64,000 nucleotides of DNA from Streptosporangiaceae bacterium (lineage in GTDB: Bacteria; Actinomycetota; Actinomycetes; Streptosporangiales; Streptosporangiaceae): positions 1-64,000 of the forward strand of contig JAFAZE010000015.1 in assembly GCA_019239975.1 (NCBI GenBank), in the 5' to 3' direction. Below, one piece after another: positions 51,623 through 59,498 of the stretch (its first letter is position 1; every line of letters starts with the position of its first letter). The position numbers and the translations under genes are program-made. The notes under the pieces were generated by a model. It had not been told where the DNA came from. It ran no database searches and saw only the letters and a program-made list of their open reading frames with translations.

Positions 51623-51779
51623 GTCCCAATGTCGGCGGTGGACGCGGCGGCGGTGTCGCGGAAGGCGTGCGCGGGCGCGGCAGAGGGAGCCCGCGGGCGA
51701 ATCCGGGCAGCACGAAACCCCCGTGCGCGCCCGGAGCTGGGCCCGGCGTGCACTGCGGCACTGCCTTAAAGTCTACGTC

Positions 51780-51948
51780 CCCGCCCGGCTATTCCCGCCC
51801 CGCGACCGCATCGCTCCCGCCCCATCCGTCCCGCCCCGCTCCCGCACCCCTCCGCCACCGCTCCCGCACCCCTCCCACCCCGTTCCGGCACCGCTCCCGC
51901 CCCGCTCCGGCACCGCTCCCCTCCGCACCGCTCCCGCCCCGCGGCGGA
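51780..51948. repeat. C-rich low-complexity tract
   Basis: Short degenerate units of the form GCTCCCGCACC / CGCTCCGGCACC are repeated many times with almost no A. It looks like slippage-generated simple sequence. The tract is open in several frames on both strands, which gives spurious ORFs. On the opposite strand it is G-rich with repeated GGG/GGGG runs and could form non-B structures. Confidence 0.7.
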
Positions 51949-52007
51949 GCGGGGCCGCTGGCGTAATCAGCCCCACTGGGCGGGGCCAGATGCGCCAGCG
52001 GCCCCGC
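51949..52007. promoter_or_regulatory. Perfect 15-bp inverted repeat with inner stem
   Basis: Left arm GCGGGGCCGCTGGCG at 51949-51963 and right arm CGCCAGCGGCCCCGC at 51993-52007 are exact reverse complements around a 29-nt loop. The loop itself has a GCCCC/GGGGC inner pairing. It lies between divergent genes, has no T-tract, and so could be an operator, a cruciform, or a bidirectional GC-only terminator of antisense transcripts. Confidence 0.65.
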
Positions 52008-52326
52008 GGGTCCCCGCGATCCATCCTCCGCTGCGTAGTTAATCAGCTACGATCCGGATGCATGAGGCCGTCGGCGGCGGCGCATCCCGCACCGCGGGTG
52101 GGGGACGCCACGGGGAGCCGACCGAGCCCGGCGCCCACGATGAGCTGCTTTACGTGATCCGCAAGCCGGCGGACCGTTTCGCTCGCGCTGTGTTACCCTC
52201 GCGGAAACATCGCAGGCCGAGGACATTGCCCCCGCCTCCGGGTGGTTATAGGTCAACATAGGCAGGTAAGCGGTCGTGCCGGACGAGTTTCTTTGGGGAG
52301 GCGGCCGCACGGACACGGAGGCCACA

Positions 52327-54033
52327 GTGACCGCTGAGCCATTGCCAACGGAGCTGGCGACCTGGCCGGCCTGGACGCCCGGCGAGGACCAGCTCGCGGA
52401 ACTCGAGCTGCTGACCTCCGGCGCATACGCGCCGCTCACCGGGTACCTGACCGCCGCGGACCTGGCCGCCGTCGCGGACCGCGCCGAGCTCGCGGACGGG
52501 ACGCCGTGGCCGCTGCCGGTCACGCTGACGGTCCCGGCGACCGCCGTACCTGACGGTGCGGAGCACCTGGTACTGCAGGATCATGAGGGCTCCCCGCTCG
52601 CCGCGCTGAACATCACCGAGCGCGTCTTCGCCGACGGCGCCGGAAGCCTGCTCCGGCTGGCCGGCCCGGTCACCGCGCTTCGCGAGCCCGAGCACGGCCC
52701 GTTCCGCCGGCTGCGCCGGCGGCCGGCGGAAGTGCGCGCCGAGCTGGCCGGGGAGCCGGTGCTCGCGATCGCCACCAGGCGCCCGCTGAACCGCCGCCAT
52801 CTGGGCCAGCTCCGGCATTTCGCCGACCAGCTACGGGCCAGGCTGCTGCTGCTGCCGCTGGTCGCCGGGCCCGCGGCGATAGTGACGCGGCCGGAGGCCC
52901 TGGTCCGGTCGGTGCGCGCGGCGGCGCAGCAGCTGCCGGAAGGCACGCTCCTGATCCCCGTGCCGTTGCCGCCCCGCCCCGACCCCGCCAGCGAGCTTCG
53001 CGCGCGCGCGGTGATCGCGGCGGCGTACGGGGCGACGCACCTGCTCGCCGACAGCGCGGACGCGCCGGGACCGCCCCACGGGATGCCGGGACCGCTCCAC
53101 GGGATGCCGGGACCGCCCCAGGGAATGCCGGAACTGCCCCAGGGGACCAGGAACGGCACGGTGTGGATCCCTGGGCTGGCGATCCAGGTCATCGTGGAGG
53201 GTGAATGGGCCTACGACCCGATCTCGGAGGTCTGGCGCCCGCTCTCGCTCATCGAGCCGGGCGCCGAGCGCGGTGAGCTGTCCGACGGTGAGCTGGATAC
53301 TCTCCTCGACGCCGGCGATCCGGTACCGGGCTGGTTCATGCCGGAGAACGTCGCGGCCGAGCTGCGCAGAGCGCGCCCGCCGCGCCGCGAGCGGGGCGTC
53401 GTGCTGTTCTTCACCGGGCTTTCGGGTTCGGGCAAGTCCACGGTCGCCCGCGATCTGCGCGACGCCCTCGCCGAGCGGGGCGACAGGAGCGTCTCACTGC
53501 TCGACGGTGACCTGGTGCGGCGGCTGCTGTCCGCGGGCCTGACGTTCTCCCGCGCGGACCGCGACCTGAACATCGCGCGCATCGGCTACGTGGCCACCGA
53601 GGTCGCGCGGCATGGTGGCGTCGCGATCTGCGCGCCGATCGCTCCTTACGCGGAGGCACGCGCCCGGGTGAGGGAGATGGTGACCGCCGCCGGCGACTTC
53701 CTGCTGGTGCACGTGGCCACACCGCTCGATGCCTGCGAAGCGCGCGACCGCAAGGGGCTCTACGCGAAGGCACGGGCGGGCCTGATCAGCGGCTTCACCG
53801 GCATCTCCGATCCCTACGAGGAGCCGGACGACGCCGACCTGGTGATCGACACCTCGGTGATGAGCCGCCAGGAAGCCGTGACCGCCGTCCTTGCCCTGCT
53901 CACCAGGGGCGGCTGGATCACGCCAGAGCCGGCCCAGGCGGCCGGCTACCCGCGGCCCGACGGCGGCGCCGGCGCGGGGAGGCACGGGGTGACGCTGGTC
54001 ATGCCCGGGCTTCCCGGTCGCACCGGTTATTAG
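52327..54033 (+). CDS. ATP sulfurylase-like/adenylyl-sulfate kinase fusion
   Basis: A 568-residue protein. The C-terminal half (about 355-530) is a normal APS kinase: Walker A GLSGSGKST (364-372), FSRADRDLNIARIGYVA and ICAPIAPYAEARARVR. The N-terminal half has the sulfurylase fold (TSGAYAPLTGYL, LNITERVF), but the QxRNPxHxxH motif reads ATRRPLNRRH (149-158) and the GRDHAG loop is replaced by ADSADA plus a 28-residue repeat, so sulfurylase activity is doubtful. GTG 52327 follows GGAGG with 5-nt spacing; a start at 52276 lacks one. It would make PAPS, perhaps for sulfation. Confidence 0.82.
   Translation: MTAEPLPTELATWPAWTPGEDQLAELELLTSGAYAPLTGYLTAADLAAVADRAELADGTPWPLPVTLTVPATAVPDGAEHLVLQDHEGSPLAALNITERVFADGAGSLLRLAGPVTALREPEHGPFRRLRRRPAEVRAELAGEPVLAIATRRPLNRRHLGQLRHFADQLRARLLLLPLVAGPAAIVTRPEALVRSVRAAAQQLPEGTLLIPVPLPPRPDPASELRARAVIAAAYGATHLLADSADAPGPPHGMPGPLHGMPGPPQGMPELPQGTRNGTVWIPGLAIQVIVEGEWAYDPISEVWRPLSLIEPGAERGELSDGELDTLLDAGDPVPGWFMPENVAAELRRARPPRRERGVVLFFTGLSGSGKSTVARDLRDALAERGDRSVSLLDGDLVRRLLSAGLTFSRADRDLNIARIGYVATEVARHGGVAICAPIAPYAEARARVREMVTAAGDFLLVHVATPLDACEARDRKGLYAKARAGLISGFTGISDPYEEPDDADLVIDTSVMSRQEAVTAVLALLTRGGWITPEPAQAAGYPRPDGGAGAGRHGVTLVMPGLPGRTGY
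53065..53148 (+). repeat. 21-bp tandem repeat in the sulfurylase-like domain
   Basis: Four 21-bp copies encode PGPPHGM, PGPLHGM, PGPPQGM and PELPQGT. They sit where the HxGH/GRDHAG substrate loop of active ATP sulfurylases would be. Copies 1-3 differ at only a few bases. Confidence 0.9.
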
Positions 54034-54365
54034 GGCACGCCCTGGTCGCGGTCTTCCGCTCGCGCATAGGCGCGGCCCGCGGCGCCGTCTTCCCCGGCGC
54101 CCGCGTCGTCGTCCTCGGCGCGAGCGCCCTCCTCGAGCCGGGCACGGAAACCGGCGGCGCGCTCGCCAGCCCTCCTCAACCGGGACGACAGGGCGCCCGA
54201 CATCGCGTCACGCTGCCGCGACAGCAGCACGAAGCTCGCGATACCGCTGATCACAAAGGCCAGCGCGAGCAGCAGCAGGCCCCGCGCGCCGGCCAGGTAA
54301 AGCAGGATGGCCGCGGCGACGAGCAGCAGGATCCGTGCTGACGTGTAGGCGATCGCGGTGCGCAT
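54030..54365 (-). CDS. DUF4229 domain membrane protein
   Basis: A 111-residue protein with two closely spaced membrane helices (about 12-30 and 35-52) followed by LSRQRDAMSGALSSRL, the signature of the actinobacterial DUF4229 family, then an acidic and Arg-rich tail. Function unknown. ATG 54365 is chosen because the family starts there; the frame extends to 54617 but overlaps the dehydratase gene and has no membrane character. Convergent with the APS kinase gene (4-nt overlap). Confidence 0.78.
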   Translation of the reverse strand: MRTAIAYTSARILLLVAAAILLYLAGARGLLLLALAFVISGIASFVLLSRQRDAMSGALSSRLRRAGERAAGFRARLEEGARAEDDDAGAGEDGAAGRAYARAEDRDQGVP

Positions 54366-54492
54366 AGCACTACGCAGTTTAGTAGACGCCGCCCGGCCCG
54401 CGTCACGCGTGCCGGCACCGGGGCCGGGCCAAGTGCCCCGCAGCCCGGCCCGCGCCGGGCGAGAAAGCTGCCCGGACCCCGGCGGCGCCGGG

Positions 54493-55461
54493 TCAGCCCA
54501 GTACGCGGGCCAGCAGGGCCGGGTCGATGTTGCCGCCGGACAGCACCGCGACCCGGGTCGCGGCGGCCGGCAGCGCCTCGGCATGGAACAGGCACGCCGC
54601 CACCGCCGCCGCGCCACCCGGCTCGGCGATCAGCCGGGCCCGCAGCGCGAGCCGCCGAACGGCCTCGAGCATCTCATCCTCGGTCACGGTCACGATGTCG
54701 GTGACGAGCTCCCGGATGTGCGCGAAAGGCAGCTCGCCGACCTGCTCCACCCGCAGCGCGTCGGCCACGGTACGGCCGGTGCCGGACGCCGCCCAGGACA
54801 CACGCCTGCCCTGCCGGAACGAGTCGCGGGCGTCGGCGGCGAGCTCGGGCTCGACACCCACGATCCTGGTGTCCGGGCGAAGCGCCCGGATCGCGGCCGC
54901 GATGCCGGAGATCAGGCCGCCGCCGCTGACCGGGACGACGACAAGTCCGGGCTCGGGGCGGTCGTTCCAGTCCTCGGCGATCTCCAGCCCGATGGTGCCC
55001 TGCCCCGCGATGACCCGCCGGTCGTCGAACGGCGGGATCTCCGCGTAACCGTGCTGGTCCACGAGGTCTCTGGTCGCCGCGACGCGGGCCGCCATCGACG
55101 GTGCCACCGTGACGAGCTGGGCCCCGTGAGCGGCGATCGCATCGGTCTTGATGGATGGCGCGGTGTCCGGGACCACGACGACCGCGGGCACGCCCAGGAG
55201 CGCCGCCGCGTAGGCGACCGCGTGCCCGTGATTGCCGCTGGAGTGCGCGACCACACCGCGTCTCCTGACGTCGGCGGCCAGCCCGCTGATCGTGGCATAT
55301 GCCCCGCGGAGCTTGAACGATCCGGTCGGCTGCAGGGACTCCGGCTTGATCAGCAGGCCCGGGAACTGCCGGGGGAACGGCACGAGCGGAGTGTGCACCG
55401 TGACGCCGTCCAGTCGGCCTGCGGCGTCCCGTATCTCGCCGAGCGAAACCAGATCAGGCAC
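54493..55461 (-). CDS. Threonine/serine dehydratase-like PLP enzyme
   Basis: A 322-residue fold-type II PLP enzyme that would deaminate threonine or serine to the 2-keto acid. PTGSFKLRGAYA carries the Schiff-base Lys near residue 50; SSGNHGHAVAYAA and the phosphate loop VSGGGLISGIAAA are typical. No C-terminal ACT domain, so it is the catabolic or short type rather than allosteric IlvA; serine racemase is another option. Confidence 0.86.
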   Translation of the reverse strand: MPDLVSLGEIRDAAGRLDGVTVHTPLVPFPRQFPGLLIKPESLQPTGSFKLRGAYATISGLAADVRRRGVVAHSSGNHGHAVAYAAALLGVPAVVVVPDTAPSIKTDAIAAHGAQLVTVAPSMAARVAATRDLVDQHGYAEIPPFDDRRVIAGQGTIGLEIAEDWNDRPEPGLVVVPVSGGGLISGIAAAIRALRPDTRIVGVEPELAADARDSFRQGRRVSWAASGTGRTVADALRVEQVGELPFAHIRELVTDIVTVTEDEMLEAVRRLALRARLIAEPGGAAAVAACLFHAEALPAAATRVAVLSGGNIDPALLARVLG

Positions 55462-55598
55462 GGGGCCACCCTAGTGCACCCGCCAGCACCAGGCCCGGCG
55501 CGGAAAGGATGATCTAATTTCCCGAAATCTAGGCAGAAAGCACCCGTATGTCGCCAAACTAGGGTCATACTTCGACCGATGTCCCGAGGAGACAGAAC

Positions 55599-55808
55599 TT
55601 GGACGGCAACAACGAGCGACTGCTCACCCCCGGAGAGGTCGCCGCCTTGTTCCGGGTTGACCCGAAGACAGTCACCCGGTGGGCGGCGTCGGGACGGATC
55701 ACCAGCATCCGAACCCCTGGCGGGCACCGCAGGTTCCGCGAATCTGAAGTCCGTGCCCTGCTCCGCGGCGACGGCGACGCGTCGCCCCAAGGCCATCCCG
55801 CGGCCTGA
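55599..55808 (+). CDS. bldC: BldC-type MerR-like transcriptional regulator
   Basis: A 69-residue DNA-binding protein. A winged helix-turn-helix of the MerR/excisionase kind covers nearly all of it: LLTPGEVAALFRVDPKTVTR then SIRTPGGHRRFRESEVRALL. It matches the small developmental regulator BldC in length and in the VDPKTVTRWA and GGHRR motifs. TTG 55599 is the start, with GAGGAG 9 nt upstream. In Streptomyces BldC delays entry into sporulation by repressing and activating many promoters. Confidence 0.9.
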   Translation: MDGNNERLLTPGEVAALFRVDPKTVTRWAASGRITSIRTPGGHRRFRESEVRALLRGDGDASPQGHPAA

Positions 55809-55884
55809 GATCCGCAGGTGTCCTGGTGCACGGGTACGGTGCGCGGCGGCAGGGGCTTGCGGCGGCAGCCGTACGCCGTTGCGC

Positions 55885-56178
55885 TCAGTCCGCCTCCGGC
55901 CCGTGCTCGGGGTCGGGGTTGAGGTCGTCGTCCCAGCCAGGCTCGCCGTTCAGCCTGGCGAACTCAAGGAACTCGCGGCGAAGCGCGTCGTCTCCCGCGC
56001 GCCACTCCTCACGGCGCCGCGCGACCTCGTCGGCGGTAAGCGCCTGGGCCGCGAGCCGTGCGTAATCGGCGTCCTGTGGCCCGATCTCCTCGTACACGTC
56101 GCCGATGATGCGCCCGTCGTTCCCCGTCGCCGTGCGCGGAACCTGAAGGTTCCCGTTCGGTAGCCGAATGACAAACAT
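55885..56178 (-). CDS. Small hypothetical protein
   Basis: A 97-residue protein without a recognised domain. It starts MFVIRLPNGNLQVPRTATG and is strongly acidic, with a helical centre (LAAQALTADEVARRREEW). No signal peptide or membrane segment. It follows the metallopeptidase gene by 12 nt, so they may be co-transcribed. Codon bias and a GGGTGATC site support coding. Confidence 0.6.
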   Translation of the reverse strand: MFVIRLPNGNLQVPRTATGNDGRIIGDVYEEIGPQDADYARLAAQALTADEVARRREEWRAGDDALRREFLEFARLNGEPGWDDDLNPDPEHGPEAD

Positions 56179-56190
56179 CGCACGATCACC

Positions 56191-57588
56191 CTAGATGCCA
56201 TAACGCCGGTTGAAGTAGAGCATCACCCTCAGCGCGGTTCGCGTGTCACCGCCAAGCATGTCGACCAGCGCCGGCCGCTGCCCCGACGCTATCGCGGCGA
56301 AAGCATCGGCGAAGAACTCCTTGCGCCCCAAGCCGCCGGGCTGGCGGTGGAAATCGCTCACGAGATGAGGCTGGCACTGATCATAGAGCATGCGGAACTG
56401 GGCCGAGTCGGATTGCCATTTACCTGGGGGGCTGTCCAGGTCGTCAAGAGCGTGCCCGACCTCGTGGCACATCACGTCCGGCGTCGGCGACGGCCGTGAG
56501 CCGACCACGAGCTTGCGCTCGCCGTACGCTCCCGCGCAGGCGTCCCAGCTTGCCCGGCCCGACGGCAGCGGCACTCCGCGCAGGCCGGTCATGTCGTCAA
56601 GCTCGGGCACGCCGCCCGGCCCGACGTAGATGCCGTCCAGCCCGTCGGCGAGTTTCTCCTTGATCTGCAGCGGGAACTCGGCGAGCCGGTCGATGGCGGA
56701 GATCACCTCCGGCGGCGGCGGTACGGCCGGATCCCACTGCCGCCAGAGTACGGCCTCGAGTGGGCCGCAGTTCCTGCGGCCGTCGGCCGTGGGCGGCTGG
56801 CCGTAAGCATGGGGGGCCGCGAACGGCAGCTGCGACCCCAGCGCGCCCCGCGCCGAGCGCATGGCCGCCACCGCGCCGGGCGCCCGCGACGGCCCCGCGG
56901 CTGGGGGCGCCGCGGCGGGGCCGCCCACGACCTGGTACCAGGGCCGCTTGGCGGTCTGCGCGCTCGCGTGCCCGGTGACAGCGGGGCTGTCGGCCGGCGG
57001 GGCCACCGGGGCCGTGCCGTACGGCGCCTCGCGTATCCGGGCGCGTCCCGCGCCGCCTCCGCCCGCGGGGCGGCCCCGTGCCGCCGGGCCGGCGATGCCG
57101 CCGGCCGGGCTGGGGCCTCCGTCGCCGCCCGCCACCCGGGCGCCCCCGGCCCTTCCGGGGTCCGCGATTCTTCCAGGGCCGACAACCCGTCCAGGGGCGC
57201 CCGCCGCCCCCTCGCCGTGCGGGGCTCCGGCACCGTGCGGGGCTCCGGCGCCGTGGTACGGCGCGCCACCCTGCGGTGGCGCGGGCTTGCGGTGCCTTCC
57301 CTGCGACTCCTGGCCGCTGGGCCGCGGTCCCTGCATCTCGCCGTGAACGGGCCGGCCGGCCTGATGCTCATGGGGACCGTAGGCACCGCGGGCGCCGTCG
57401 GAGGCCGGGCCATGGGAGGCGTAGGGATCGCGGGAAGCGGACGGGCCGTATGGCGCGGAGGTGCCGTAAGGGGCGTGGGGTCCATAGGGGCCGGATCCGG
57501 TCTCCCGGGCCCGGTCACGACCCGGACCGCGCTTGTCCGCAGCCCTGCGGGCGAGCCGGCGGACCCGGTCAAAGAGGCGTAGCCGCAT
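56191..57588 (-). CDS. Putative zinc metallopeptidase (ATLF-like) with Pro/Gly-rich N-terminus
   Basis: A 465-residue protein in two parts. Residues about 1-270 are low complexity (Gly, Pro, Ala, His and Tyr), with repeats such as YGPHAPYGTSAPYGPS. The C-terminal third carries an HExxH zinc motif, HEVGH at 375-379, and EFFADAF at 424-430, which fits the third ligand Glu of anthrax-lethal-factor-like (ATLF) peptidases. No signal peptide is evident. ATG 57588 with GGGAG upstream is chosen over the longer frame. Confidence 0.65.
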   Translation of the reverse strand: MRLRLFDRVRRLARRAADKRGPGRDRARETGSGPYGPHAPYGTSAPYGPSASRDPYASHGPASDGARGAYGPHEHQAGRPVHGEMQGPRPSGQESQGRHRKPAPPQGGAPYHGAGAPHGAGAPHGEGAAGAPGRVVGPGRIADPGRAGGARVAGGDGGPSPAGGIAGPAARGRPAGGGGAGRARIREAPYGTAPVAPPADSPAVTGHASAQTAKRPWYQVVGGPAAAPPAAGPSRAPGAVAAMRSARGALGSQLPFAAPHAYGQPPTADGRRNCGPLEAVLWRQWDPAVPPPPEVISAIDRLAEFPLQIKEKLADGLDGIYVGPGGVPELDDMTGLRGVPLPSGRASWDACAGAYGERKLVVGSRPSPTPDVMCHEVGHALDDLDSPPGKWQSDSAQFRMLYDQCQPHLVSDFHRQPGGLGRKEFFADAFAAIASGQRPALVDMLGGDTRTALRVMLYFNRRYGI

Positions 57589-57739
57589 AATTCGGTACTC
57601 CCTGGTTCTCGCCCAACGGCAAGCGTATGCCGAAACCGGCTGCCACGTCACCCCGCGTGACAGATAGTGATTCAACGTACAGGTGGGAAAACTTGGCTAT
57701 TTCCGGCACGAACGCCCATCACCGCGTTAGGCTTCCCGC

Positions 57740-58162
57740 ATGTTGTTGCCTGGAGCCTTGCTTGTCCTTTTCCTGGCTGGCTGCTGGCTCTACTGCCTCG
57801 CTGACGCGGCGCTCACGCCGGCCGCCGAGTACCGGAGGCTCCCCAAGGCCGCCTGGGTCACCCTCATCGCGCTGACATTCATCGCCGGGGCCGTCGCATG
57901 GCTGATCACCCGCCGCGCGCACGGCAACGATCCCGGGCCCTCCACCGGGGAGGTGCCATACAGCTCCGGGGACGCCAGCCACCCGGAGCGCCTGCGATGG
58001 ACCGCGGCTGATGACGCGGTGGTCCGCCACCCGGCCGGACGGTCCAGGAACGCCGGCCCGGGCGGCTGGACGGCCCCGAAGGGGCCCGATGATGATCCCG
58101 AGTTCCTGCTCGCGCTGGACCTGCTCATCCGCGGCAACGCGGATACCGGCGAGGACCGCTGA
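57740..58162 (+). CDS. PLDc_N domain membrane protein
   Basis: A 140-residue protein with two helices (about 3-22 and 39-57). Between them is the PLDc_N pattern CLADAALTPAAEYRRLPKA, and the second helix ends AVAWLITRR. The hydrophilic rest is probably cytoplasmic. Such stand-alone PLDc_N proteins are frequent in actinobacteria and have no assigned role. It is divergent from the metallopeptidase gene, with a 151-nt gap for both promoters. Confidence 0.8.
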   Translation: MLLPGALLVLFLAGCWLYCLADAALTPAAEYRRLPKAAWVTLIALTFIAGAVAWLITRRAHGNDPGPSTGEVPYSSGDASHPERLRWTAADDAVVRHPAGRSRNAGPGGWTAPKGPDDDPEFLLALDLLIRGNADTGEDR

Positions 58163-58324
58163 TCCCCTGCGACGGCCGCGCCACGCGAGTCGTGGTAATG
58201 CTGGGCGAAGACCTGCGGGTCTGCGGGTCGGCCTCCATGTCCCGCCGGCCGGGCCAGCACGTCCAGGCGGCCGGGCGACGTCGGCCTTCCGGCGGGGCGT
58301 CGCCCGGACTGGCTGTGATCGTGC
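58163..58324. other. Convergent intergenic gap
   Basis: Lies between the ends of the PLDc_N gene (plus) and the SRPBCC gene (minus). A GC-rich part (around 58255-58315) with GGCGACGTCGGCC and GGGGCGTCGCCC could pair as a bidirectional terminator hairpin; no T-run follows. Confidence 0.35.
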
Positions 58325-58804
58325 TCAGCGTTCCTTCAGCTCGATGAGCAGTTCTTCCAGGCGCTCGTCGGAGTCGCGGACTCCGCGTTCCATGCCGGAG
58401 GCGATCATCGCGTCGCGGTCTGCCACCGAAGAGAACGCCGAGACCGAGCGGACGAGTGTTCTGCCGTCGCGCTGCTCCATCGTCGTGGTCTCGAGCACGA
58501 CGTGACCGGGCGCGCCCTCGAACTCGGACGTATGCACGATGGCGTCGGGTGACGGGTCGCCGTGGAAGACCCCGTGGAAACCGTGGGCGTTGCCAGAGGT
58601 GTCGGTGTGCACGTAACGCCACCTTCCTCCATCGCGGACGTCATAGCGCTCGATGGTCATCGTCAGATCGCGCGGGCCCAGCCACTGGACCAGCAACTCC
58701 GGATCGGTGTGGGCGCGGAACACCAGGTCACGCCCCGCTTCGAATTCGCGGGAAATGACGATCAGCGGTATGCCGGGTTCCGCGGTGATCTCAGTCTTGC
58801 TCAT
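58325..58804 (-). CDS. SRPBCC/AHSA1-family protein
   Basis: A 159-residue START-like (AHSA1) fold protein: ISREFEAGRDLVFRAHTDPELL then WLGPRDLTMTIERYDVRDGG. These bind hydrophobic ligands or are of unknown use. ATG 58804 has AGGAGC upstream and overlaps the ArsR stop by 14 nt. The pairing of ArsR and AHSA1 genes is a very common bacterial operon. Confidence 0.88.
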   Translation of the reverse strand: MSKTEITAEPGIPLIVISREFEAGRDLVFRAHTDPELLVQWLGPRDLTMTIERYDVRDGGRWRYVHTDTSGNAHGFHGVFHGDPSPDAIVHTSEFEGAPGHVVLETTTMEQRDGRTLVRSVSAFSSVADRDAMIASGMERGVRDSDERLEELLIELKER

Positions 58805-59150
58805 CACTGCTCCTTTCGTAGTCCTCTGTGGCCTGCAGTGCGGCCAGCAACTCGTCGAGCTGCTCGTGGCTTTCGTCCCAGAAGCGCTGGTAGCGGGCGA
58901 GCCATGCGGTCACCTCGCGCAGCGGTTCGGCCTCCAGCCGGCTGAGCCGCGCGGTCACGCGGCGCGTCCGCGAGACCAGGCCCGCCTGCTCGAGCACCTT
59001 CAGGTGCTTGGAGATCGCCGGCTGGGACACGCTGAATGGCGCGGCGAGCTCGGCGACGGTCGCCTCGCCCTCGGCAAGCCGGTTCAGAATCGCCCGCCGG
59101 GTTGGGTCGGCGAGCGCCCCGAACACGAGGCTGAGCCTGTCAGTTGCCAT
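58791..59150 (-). CDS. ArsR-family transcriptional repressor
   Basis: A 119-residue winged-helix regulator. ALADPTRRAILNRLAEGEATV and PFSVSQPAISKHLKVLEQAGL are the ArsR helix-turn-helix; no Cys metal site is seen, so it is a non-metal ArsR as usual for AHSA1 partners. ATG 59150 has GAAAGG 8 nt upstream; ATG 59156 is also possible. Probably represses its own operon through the inverted repeat at 59169-59188. Confidence 0.88.
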   Translation of the reverse strand: MATDRLSLVFGALADPTRRAILNRLAEGEATVAELAAPFSVSQPAISKHLKVLEQAGLVSRTRRVTARLSRLEAEPLREVTAWLARYQRFWDESHEQLDELLAALQATEDYERSSDEQD

Positions 59151-59168
59151 CAGCATAACCTTTCAGTT

Positions 59169-59188
59169 CTAAAACCATCTGGTTATAG
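59169..59188. promoter_or_regulatory. Probable ArsR operator
   Basis: CTAAAACCA (59169-59177) and TGGTTATAG (59180-59188) form an inverted repeat with 8 of 9 matching positions and a 2-nt centre, AT-rich and symmetric as ArsR-type sites are. It begins 19 nt upstream of the preferred ArsR start. Binding there would block the promoter. Confidence 0.6.
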
Positions 59189-59498
59189 AGTATGAGCGAA
59201 CGGCCATGCTGTCAAGAGCCCCGGATACGCGTGCCGTCAGGCGACGACAGCCGCCAGCTCACTAGCCCGCTTCCGTGTTATCCGCAGCACCTAAATCACT
59301 GCTCACGCCAGCCCAGCACCACGGGTCACATCAGTACCAGACATCATGATGGTGGAATCCAGGGTGCCGTATCAGACCCCGCGTCTCCGCGATCATGTTG
59401 GTTGCCCGTTTTGTCCCCGGGATGACGGAATCAGGGGCCGTACGGGGTCGCCGCCCGCCGGACGGAACCGCCGGCACGGCGCGGCGCGGCACGGCGCG
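59189..59498. other. Intergenic gap, nothing clear
   Basis: About 310 nt between the ArsR promoter and the ccsB stop. No supported gene. Many open frames are present on the plus strand but lack a ribosome binding site and run antisense through ccsB. Confidence 0.4.

Larger units (their letters stand above)
51623..52326. other. Divergent intergenic region between mfd and the sulfurylase/kinase gene
   Basis: No coding sequence is supported. The first 160 nt should hold the mfd promoter and leader. The middle is a C-rich low-complexity tract and a long inverted repeat, annotated separately. The last 250 nt would hold the promoter of the plus-strand gene; TTTACG near 52150 and a GTTACC near 52192 are too weak to call. 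Confidence 0.5.

Noticed and set aside
51667-52157. Pro/Arg-rich open frames across the C-rich tract
   Set aside because: Simple-sequence translation without ribosome binding site or codon bias.
54366-54617. Longer DUF4229 protein
   Set aside because: Overlaps the dehydratase gene; family homologues begin at the MRTAIAYTSAR Met.
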